Positions 56,074-64,000 of a stretch of 64,000 nucleotides of DNA are shown in pieces. Positions within the stretch are counted from its first letter, which is position 1. Each line of letters starts with the position of its first letter. The notes below the pieces were generated by a model that saw only the letters and a list, made by a program, of their open reading frames with translations, was not told the DNA's origin and made no database searches. The DNA is taken from contig OZ017767.1 in NCBI GenBank assembly GCA_963969345.1, forward strand, positions 10,360,471 to 10,424,470, in the 5' to 3' direction. The position numbers and the translations under genes were made by a program. This DNA comes from Turbatrix aceti (taxonomy: Eukaryota; Nematoda; Chromadorea; Rhabditida; Panagrolaimidae).

Positions 56074-58309
56074 ATGAAAATCGGCCCGACCATTTTTTTT
56101 GCGGGCATCGCGATTTTCTTCTGCGTGATTTCAGTCGTTAACGCCAACTTTAACGACATGTACGGAAGTGAGTTTCGGTCGTGACTCCTTTTTTTCTAAT
56201 AAATATTGATGTGTTTTAGAGCTGTTCCAAGTTGAGCTGCTGGACGACTGTAGCGTGTATTATTATGATCGTGTTGAAATGCTCCCAGGTATATCATATT
56301 GGTGTAAAAGGCCAAAGTCGTACATGAATCCACATGCATATTTTGTTGATAGTGATACTTACGTTGGCGTTGTAACATTTTATGTTGACGATGATAACGT
56401 TTTAAATTATCTGTACCTTGATACTGACGCCAAGCATGAAAAGTATTCTTGTAAGTTTTAATGTTGTATTCAATTTTGCTATTTATATTACATAAATATA
56501 TCTATAGAATATAAATATGTCAATTTCAGACAAACTTTTATCCCAGGATTACATTGAAGCAAAACTCGGAACTTATTATAATGTCAGCACACAAAAACCT
56601 ATTGAACTGACAGCTACGAATGCTGGCAGATATACCAGTATTTATTGTGATTACACTAATAAATTTTATTTTACCTACGAATCCTGCAAATATAATTATA
56701 CGTCCTCTGCTAACATGGTACGGTATATAAAATACAATTCAAATGATAACAATGTAATAGTGCAGGAAGTAAGTATCATTAATATTTATTTGATATAATT
56801 CTGAAGTTTAGCGTGATTCAACAACATGCGATCAAAATGCTGAATTAGTAAGTCTCTATACCTACAATTTCTGCAAATATAATCATACTTCCGATGTGAA
56901 TATGATACGGTATGTACAAAAAAATTCAACAGGCAAACATATAATAGTGGAAAAAGTAAGCATTTTATGAAAATATTTTTAAACGTAATTTTGTGTTTTA
57001 GCGTGATTCAACATGCGATCCAAATCTTGTTTTCGATGACGTGATCAAAGGTCGTCGAATTGTTGTCCGTGTTGATCCACAAGATTCCAGTAAACGATTA
57101 TGCAGAGATGATTCTGTGGAATCCGTCATATATCCTATTAAAAAATCCATACAGACAACAGTTCTGGCATATAATAGGTTTCCGAATTTTGCAAATTCGT
57201 GTACATAAGTTTTACTTTTTTTTCATTAATGTGTTTATTTTGGTTTTTAGTCCCATTAATATATACAAAAAAAATTGTTGACCAGTTGCCGCATTCATAT
57301 ACCGGTGTTTTCCTTGGTGTAACAGACGGAAAGCTGACAGCAACCAACGGCGAAACAGTAAAACGGCCGCCGGTCGACGATCATTGTAAAAGTTTATTTG
57401 GTTTGACATTCTAAACAATATTATAATATGTAAATATTTCAGATAATTTGTTGCCATTCTTCTTTGTTAATCATTTAATTAAAGAGTTGGTTTCGTATTC
57501 ACCGATTTTTCTTTACTACAAACACGCTGGTTCTTCACGTGATTTTACTATTTCTTATTTTAAGAATGGTGAGTATAAGAATCTGTTTGAGCCCATTGAA
57601 TACATGGAACGATGCAACTTTAAAAACGAAGAAAGCGCCGTAATTGCTTCTCCAAAGGTTCTTTATCATAACCAAACAACTCTATCTTTTGAAGGTATGT
57701 ATTTATTTACGTACGATGCGTTCATAATGCAATGCTTACATATTTTTAGTGTACTTTCTCTTAAACAATGCAGACCTTCAATATTGCGTCTTAGAAGTCC
57801 ATTATAAATATGCAATGAAGAATTATACTATTGTACAAAAGCAGGCATCAAAAGTAAACGCATACGTTCACGTTGAATCCCGTTCAGAAACAGCAGTGAA
57901 CTGTGACTTTGGAAATCGCACGGTTCGCTGGTTGCTGGCTTACACGGAAGGAAAGGAAGCCGAACTCGTCAGTCTCGACGACGATGTTTCCAGTCCGATC
58001 TTTCCTTGCACTCACTGTGGTCCTGGAACCTTAATGTATTGCGACGCGAGACCAAAAACCGTTAAAACATACGACTCTGCAGTTTATATAGTCACGGGAA
58101 ACAAAATTCTTTACGTCGGCATTAAACGCGATGGATACATTAAGAAAATTGAGTACTATGCCCATACGATGGCGTCCGATCTATATTTTGCACAGCAAAT
58201 GCCGCTTGGTAAGTTTTTGCATTGTAAATAAATATCGAATTAATAATAAATTTTAGATTTGTCATTTGAAAAGGCTTCTTCTAATTTTTGGTCGTGGTCT
58301 TCAGTTTAA
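56074..58309 (+). CDS. Secreted multi-exon protein of unknown function, apparent frameshift
   Basis: Exons 56074-56167, 56220-56450, 56530-56768, 56812-56955, 57002-57177, 57251-57410, 57443-57694, 57750-58208, 58257-58309. Signal peptide in residues 1-24 (FFAGIAIFFCVISVVNA). The mature part is Tyr/Asn/Cys-rich with N-glycosylation sites (NVS, NYT, NHT, NST). The end of exon 3 and exon 4 are related (CKYNYTSSANMVRYIK; CKYNHTSDVNMIRYVQ), and exons 4 and 5 both open RDST-C-D. In exon 6 a run of eight A (57267-57274) puts the frame into an early stop; seven A would join exon 5 smoothly to the long open remainder. This is either a real recent lesion or a homopolymer error. A duplicated end of exon 8 (GCGCAGCAAATGCC) follows at 58352. 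Function unknown. Confidence 0.7.
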
Positions 58310-58519
58310 AATACATACTATGTACCATGCACAGTGTTTTGCGCAGCAAATGCCACTCGGTGAGCTTTTACAAAATTATAAAAAATTGGATTATTTTTAC
58401 TTTTTAGTATTGTCATTTGATCCCAACAGAACAGTTCTATGAGGATACAAGCATTCAAGCAATACAGTTCAAGAAATTAATAAAATGCATTTATTATAAC
58501 ATTTTTTCCTAAACACACA

Positions 58520-60887
58520 TTACACAACGGAACGCTTGTTTTCATCGGTTGTAGCAATAAATCTATTGATTTTTGTGTCCCATGTACCTTCAAGATTGGT
58601 CCCGGAAACCAAGCTGCGCTCGGCGACCGTCACATTGTCTTTCTGATCGATGAGGATGACGGTATGACTTCGAGTGCCGTAGTTGCTGCCTGGTTGTTGG
58701 ACGACAAAGAGTGAAGAGAGAAAGCCGCAGACATTTGACGGATAACCGGTTTGTGATACCAGTTGATCGTCAGGGAGGCATCTGAATACAAAAAAATACA
58801 GTAAACTGAAACAGAATACGGTACACAAACCGCTGAGTGTCCCTTGCGATGCTGAAGAGGTGCTCAATGATTTCTGATTCCGTAGTCGTGGAAGACAGGT
58901 TGCCGAGAGCTGTCGTGAAAAGCTGGGTGCCCCGAAGGACTTTTTGGAACTGAATGGCAGGGGGACTGTTGCCGAAGCCGTGAATGCCGTGGGGCCAGGA
59001 GGTGGGTTGGCAGGAGTCGATCAGTTTGTTGGTAACGGAGTTGACTTTGTAGTCGCCGGTCGCGGTGCTAAAAAGAATTATCAAATTTTTTTCACCTCAA
59101 AAAAATTTTGTTTTTATTTTTATTTAAATTTTATTTTTATTTCATTATTTTAAAATTTTTTTTAATAAAATTTTTTTGTATTTTTATTTGGTTAAAATTT
59201 TTATTTAAGTAAATTTTAAAAATTTTTTAGATTGTTTGATTAATTTTTTTATTTTTAGATTTTAATTTTTTTTTAATTAAAAAAATTTAGATTTTTAGAA
59301 TTAATAAAAAAATTTAGATTTTTTAAATTAATAAAAAAAATTTTTTAATTTAAGAGGTACTCTGTGAGCAGATTTATTTCTGGCGACACAGAGATTTTCA
59401 ACTGTCAAATGTTTTTTGCCAAAGTTGTTGGGACCCATGGGGAGGTTCAACTTTTCGGTATGTCACATTTTTCTGATGCCGGATTCTGGAGATACGGCTT
59501 CTGCAATTTTCGACGTCAAATTTTCAAATTGCTTCAAAAATGCTGATTTTTTGGTTACGGGGGTTTCTTGCCATGAGAAATCGATAGCCGTATTCAGATT
59601 TTCCAAAAAACAGCTGACTTTTTTGAAATTTTTGATTTTTGGTGTTTGCGGTCATTTTTTTGGCTGCAGCATCCGTATTTTTGCAGATCGGAAGGTAATG
59701 ATTCCTCTATATTAAAGCCCATTCTTTTCTCTATCCCCGGGGTTAACCCAAAAAAATATTGGAGGTTGCCAAAATTGTGAACGGGGGCCGTGTTTAGCTT
59801 CAACTTGATGGAAAAAGAGGGAAAAACGCATGCAAAAACATCCCTGCTCACCTTTTTTCGTGTGCGCAACGTGCGAGCGCGCGTCGTGCTGCAGCGCACG
59901 CCCGTCGCCAGCTTCATTTTTGCTTTTTTCCTCCTTTTTCATCGAGTTGAAGCTAAAAATGGTCCCCGTTCACAATTTTGGCAACCTCCATTATTTTTTT
60001 GAGTTAGCCCCAGTGATAGAGAAAAGAATGGGCTTTAATATGGGGGAATCATTACCTTCCGATCGGCAAAAATACGGATGCTGCTGCCAAAAAAGTGACC
60101 GCGAACACCAAAAATCAAGAATATCAAAAAAGTCAGCTGTTTTTTGGGAGATCCGAATACGGCTATCAATTTCTCATGGCAAGAAACCCCCGTAACCAGA
60201 AAATCAGCATTTTTGAAGCAATTTGAAAATTTGACGTCGAAAATTGCAGAAACCGTATCTCCAGAATCCGGCATCAGAAAAATGTGACATACCGAAAAGT
60301 TGAACCTCCCTATGGGTCCCAACAACTTTGGCAAAAAACATTTGACAGTTGAAAATCTCTGTGTCGGACGGTTCACCTTACGAATAAAAAAGCTCTTAAA
60401 AATTTTTTAATTTTTTTAATTTTAAATTTTTAAATTTTTTTTTAATTTTAATTGTTTTTTCTCACCGATCAACAGCAACAAACTGAAATCCATTATACTG
60501 GGTGCATTCTTCGGCGAGTCGTTTGTTGTACTCTTCAGCCGACAAATCAGACGCGAGATAATTTTTGACAATGCCACCCCGGCTCGGAGCTTTGGGGTTC
60601 TTGTCAGAGCTTGGTTCGGTGATCGAAAGAAGCACACCGATTTTTCCGGTCTCGGTAACTCCTAGCCAAGTTCCGCGTTCGGGAGCGGCTTCGTCTCGTC
60701 CTGGAAAAAAAGTGGCTTGAACACCTCAGGTTTTTTTGTTGCAGGTTAGGTTACCTGCGAGAATTCCGTCTTCCCATGCCAGACGCGAAGTTGGCCTTGC
60801 GATAACTTCGTCGCGGGAGTTGAGTAAAATTAACTTGTAATTTGACTCTTGGGGGTTGTCGGATGTGAAGATGAAGGTCACGCACAT
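58520..60887 (-). CDS. tango2: TANGO2 homologue (NRDE family)
   Basis: Transport and Golgi organization 2 family, a cytosolic or mitochondrial protein linked in animals to heme and lipid metabolism. 288 residues; minus-strand exons 60887-60755, 60700-60466, 59067-58831, 58781-58520. Starts MCVTFIFTSD like other members; the family motif appears as NSRDEVIARP; also GTWLGVTETGKIGVL, YNGFQFVAVD, YGTRSHTVILID and FxERS-like VAERS near the end. Three introns; intron 2 (1398 bp) holds a 983-bp palindrome, so the pre-mRNA can form a very long hairpin. Symbol by homology. Confidence 0.92.
59384..60366. mobile_element. Foldback (palindromic) element in TANGO2 intron 2
   Basis: 983 bp reading CGACACAGAGATTTTCAACTG inward from both ends, with arms of about 450 bp that run almost to the centre near 59875. 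The middle is GC-richer (GTGCGAGCGCGCGTCG). No clear target duplication at the edges. Mirror-image frames inside are not genes. Confidence 0.85.
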
Positions 60888-61795
60888 GTTTTGGGTTACC
60901 TGAAATGTACAATATTATGAACATAAAAACGCGTGTTGAAAATTTTTGAACAAATGTTCGCAAAAAACGACTGTTTGCCGATCCCTGTCCAAGACCCTAC
61001 AAAAGTTGTAGTCATCGGCAGGCATGTCAGGGGGCCGAATGAAAAAAAATTAAAAAAACCTGCAAAATTTTTTTTTTCATTTTTGCAATCCAATTCAAAA
61101 AACAAATTCGAATGATCAAAAATCAAAGCTACTAGTTGATGAAGGAGTATGGGAAGGTAAAGCTAACAATTCACAACCAAAGAAAAGGACAATAAGCACG
61201 CGTATCTTTTTGTTGAACGCGCATTACTTTTTGGCGCGTAACGTGTAATGCTTCTCTTTGCTAGATTTCTTCAAAAAAAATAAGGGGGCCAAAAGGGGCT
61301 TTGGGGGCCGAGAAAAAACGGCCCCGGCCCCCGGGGGCCGAAAGGGGCCGCGGCCCCCGATTTCTGACTTGCCTGGTCATCCCGGTTGCCTGACTGACAC
61401 CATTAGTACATACCAAGCAAACATCGACCTCACGCCAGATACGCGGCACTGAACTGAATAAAATGCGGAAAAGCAGTCGGTCGAAAAGAAGCCCCGGTGA
61501 CACATCAAACCAAACGCCAGCCCCAAATGATCACTCGTATCTGTTGATTCTTGTTCTTGTTCTATCATATTTACGTCCGTCGTCGAACGGACAACGGACA
61601 ACGTATAGGTCACAGACCGGTCCTTGATCAGGTGCACATCCTCCTCCCCGCCCTCAGTCAACCGATAGCGTGATCGTAGTTTATAGTTTAATCTGTGATC
61701 TCTGATAAACTGTACATTATACTACAGTTTGATTGCAACGAAAAGATTTTGGGAACATGATGAATATAGGCTCTCAAAAAAGTTGAAGGATCTCC
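60888..61795. other. Intergenic upstream of TANGO2
   Basis: Includes a GC-rich stretch at 61283-61365 built of GGGGCC words on both strands (GGCCCCCGGGGGCC palindrome), a potential G-quadruplex or hairpin. No exon found. Confidence 0.5.
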
Positions 61796-63035
61796 TCAGG
61801 TGTAAACCTGGAATCCATAATCATGGTGCGAAGACCACCCACGTTGATTGTTGAATTGTTGGCTCGAGAGAACGGGCATCGTTCGTTGTCCATGCAAAAC
61901 TGTAAAAAAAGCCGGAGGTCCCATCCAGGATCCTCTGCCTGAATCCTGCGCCGGGGGCCCCCACGAAGAAGTCGAAGACGACGAAGAGCCCGACAAAGGC
62001 CTCATTATCGGTTCTTCCGGAACGTAATCGTAAGACTGGGGGATCCAAGTTCGATGACGGTATCCAGGAGGATTGCCAAATTCAATGAATCTCAGGGGAA
62101 CCATGTTTCGTAAGTATCGGGGAGGAGGAACGTATTCCCGGTGAGTCGGGACTTCAGAAGTCAGGTAATCACGGGAGGAAGGCGTTGTATCGGATGGAGA
62201 GTAGGAAGACAGGCTTCGACGACGACTTGATGGGGGAATGTATCCGCGACGAGATTCTGTCTCGTAGTTTTCGAAGGGATCGATGCTGAAGGCGTCGGCG
62301 AAGGAATTGGACAGACTGTCTACGAGTTGACGTCCTTGGTAGGGGTTTTTTTCGACCGGTGGATAGTCTATTTCGGTGGGGATGTACGACATTCGGGGGT
62401 AGTACTCGGGTCCTGAAGGGAATTGTGGTAGAAATTATGATTTTCGCTTCGAGACCCAAAATTTGTTTTCAGGATTTTGGAGGTTAGAAAGGTTAGAGAT
62501 CGTTTTAAAGTTCAAAAACACCAAAAAAGGAATTCTGCTGAAAAAAATTCAAAAACGTGATTTCCCGGCAAAAATTGAATTTTCGCTTCGAGACCATACA
62601 AACTTTATTTTAGAGATTTCGAGCAAAAATTTTATTTTCAAAAGTTAAAAATCGTTTCGAGAATAAAAAAAACATTTTGAACTCAAAAAAAAATTCAAAA
62701 ACGTGATTTCCGGCAAAATTTTTTTTTCGCTTTGAGACAAAAAAAAAATTTTTTTAGCAAAATAAGTGTTTTCAAAGGTTGAAGATCGTATTTAGAATGA
62801 AAAACACGAAAAAAGTACCTTCTAAAGTCAAAAAGTTCAAACAAGTGATTTCCCGGCAGAAAAAAAATTTCCCTCCGAGACAGCAAAACCAACCATCATT
62901 TGGATAACCATCAAGACTGCTTCGATAAGGACCACTCACTCCACGCTGCAGTACCGACGATGTCACAGGTGACGAAGAAGCTAGGATCAACGCTACTACG
63001 ACTAGGGAACTAGAACTACGCATGCGACGTAGCAT
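61796..63035 (-). CDS. Secreted Pro/Ser/Tyr-rich protein
   Basis: 252 residues; exons 63035-62894 and 62412-61796, joined G/GA CCC. Signal peptide MLRRMRSSSSLVVVALILASSS with cleavage near residue 25. The mature chain is rich in Tyr, Pro, Ser and Arg (YIPPSSRRRSLSSYSP; YVPPPRYLRN), without cysteines, and ends HHDYGFQVYT. Extracellular or structural role likely; no domain recognised. The ATG at 63035 is chosen because an upstream in-frame ATG (63083) overlaps the TATA box and cannot be in the mRNA. Intron 481 bp. Confidence 0.75.
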
Positions 63036-63082
63036 GATTTCGGTGAAGCAAATAATTTGTGTTCTACACTGCTCGACTGGCA

Positions 63083-63090
63083 TTTATATA
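63083..63090 (-). promoter_or_regulatory. TATA box of the Pro/Ser/Tyr-rich gene
   Basis: Minus-strand TATATAAA, about 50 bp upstream of the ATG at 63035. Predicted transcription start near 63058. Confidence 0.7.
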
Positions 63091-64000
63091 CCACCACGAA
63101 CGCTAGCCAGTTGATCTGATCCAGTTAGCCGGCGAGTGACCACAGCACCGTAATGACGCATTTATCTTCTCCCTATCTTTCGTCCAACAGAGTTCCAGTT
63201 GCCATTCCATTCCGTTGATAATCTCCGTCGTCTTGTTGATGGACTCATCCTCGCTCAATGACTTCAAGGTAGCAAGAAACGTCTGCGAACTGTTTGTTGA
63301 TTTGTTCATAATTATGCCTGCGTTTTTATTGGAAAATTTTCAGAATTCACACTTCCCTGGGTGGTGACTGGAGGATCGATCACCGGAAAATTAATTCGTC
63401 ACCCATGAGATCATCACAAAACCACCACAGATAATAATAAATAAGATGATTCAGGCACAGAAAAACAAGCTTGCAAGATAAAATTTTTTTCCAGGAAAGG
63501 ATGCAATGACAGACAGACGAACGATGAATTACTAACAAAAAAGAAAAAATGCAGTAACCGCTACAAAAAAAAAGAACGTAACTTACATTCTTTCACATAT
63601 GTAAAGAGCAAGAAAGCGTCGTCCCGACGCGAAATGATGGACAGACAAAAAATAGCTTGCGAGAGAGTCATAGATCGCACGCACAGGTATACAAAACAGG
63701 GACGACCTCGTTTCTCTTCCCTCGTTGTGCGTCCGTCATGACACAAAAATAGAGAAAAAGAGAGAGAAAGCGAGCGCATCGATTTGTAATGCGCGCCTAC
63801 CACGTCGGTCCTGGCGCGGGTTACTCTTTGCGTTTGCAACGCGAACAAATGCAAAAACGCGGGAGAGAGAGAGACAGACGCTTGAAGCGAAATTGTGTTT
63901 GTTGTCTCGACACGCGTCAAATATATTCGTTTCGTGATCGCTTTTTTGTATTCTTTTTTGAAATGTTGTGGTATATTGAGTAATTAACGAGAAAATTGGT
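63091..64000. other. Right-edge non-coding region
   Basis: A 68-codon minus-strand frame (63309-63103) opens with an ATG, but it has no recognisable feature and abuts the TATA box of the next gene. GA-rich microsatellite around 63745-63880. Nothing else supported. Confidence 0.4.

Noticed and set aside
63103..63309. 68-codon minus-strand frame
   Set aside because: No domain, signal or splice evidence, and it overlaps the promoter region of the next gene.
1..64000. CRISPR arrays, bacterial operons, riboswitches, rRNA genes
   Set aside because: None seen; the sequence is eukaryotic throughout.

Overview
The window is nuclear DNA of a nematode. Genes are split by short introns (often 45-60 bp) with T-rich TTTCAG acceptors. 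There is a cluster of nematode-type 7TM chemoreceptor genes of the Str superfamily, plus conserved animal genes (ornithine decarboxylase, NDUFA2, BCCIP, TANGO2). The sequence is AT-rich and full of transposon debris. The species cannot be named from this; a rhabditid-type nematode is likely.

Layout. 1-1.8 kb: ornithine decarboxylase, minus strand, C-terminus beyond the left edge. 2.5-13.8 kb: an inverted segmental duplication. Two head-to-head genes for UBA / coiled-coil / IAP-type RING proteins face outwards around a loop holding one unrecognised gene (8.8-10.4 kb). The left arm carries a 1.9-kb palindromic foldback element whose empty site survives in the right arm. 14.9-41.5 kb: chemoreceptor cluster with an invariant four-exon, all-phase-0 layout. 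Genes A-D lie in a block (15706-23064) repeated in tandem at 26428-31621. The junction is occupied by one 3.4-kb CACTG-ended transposon whose two flanks match different ends of the repeat unit. After duplication the copies decayed in complementary fashion. Genes E (broken by a nested LTR/foldback insertion), F (intact) and G (intact, with a solo LTR carrying a perfect heat-shock element in intron 2) follow.

42.1-48.0 kb: a compact set of ordinary genes: a secreted Ala/Pro-rich protein, NDUFA2 (complex I), divergent BCCIP, and a 504-residue protein of unknown function. 48.0-53.2 kb: mostly non-coding, with two orphan core promoters. 53.2-54.4 kb: an ACAD10-type HAD domain protein with altered catalytic motifs. 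56.1-58.3 kb: a nine-exon secreted protein of unknown function with an internal exon repeat and an apparent homopolymer frameshift. 58.5-60.9 kb: TANGO2, whose intron 2 contains a 983-bp palindrome. 61.8-63.0 kb: a secreted Pro/Ser/Tyr-rich protein.

No operon-like linkage is evident. The strongest observations are structural: a duplication apparently made by exchange between two transposons, reciprocal loss among its gene copies, an LTR with an HSF-type element inside a receptor intron, and three large palindromic elements, one in an intron.
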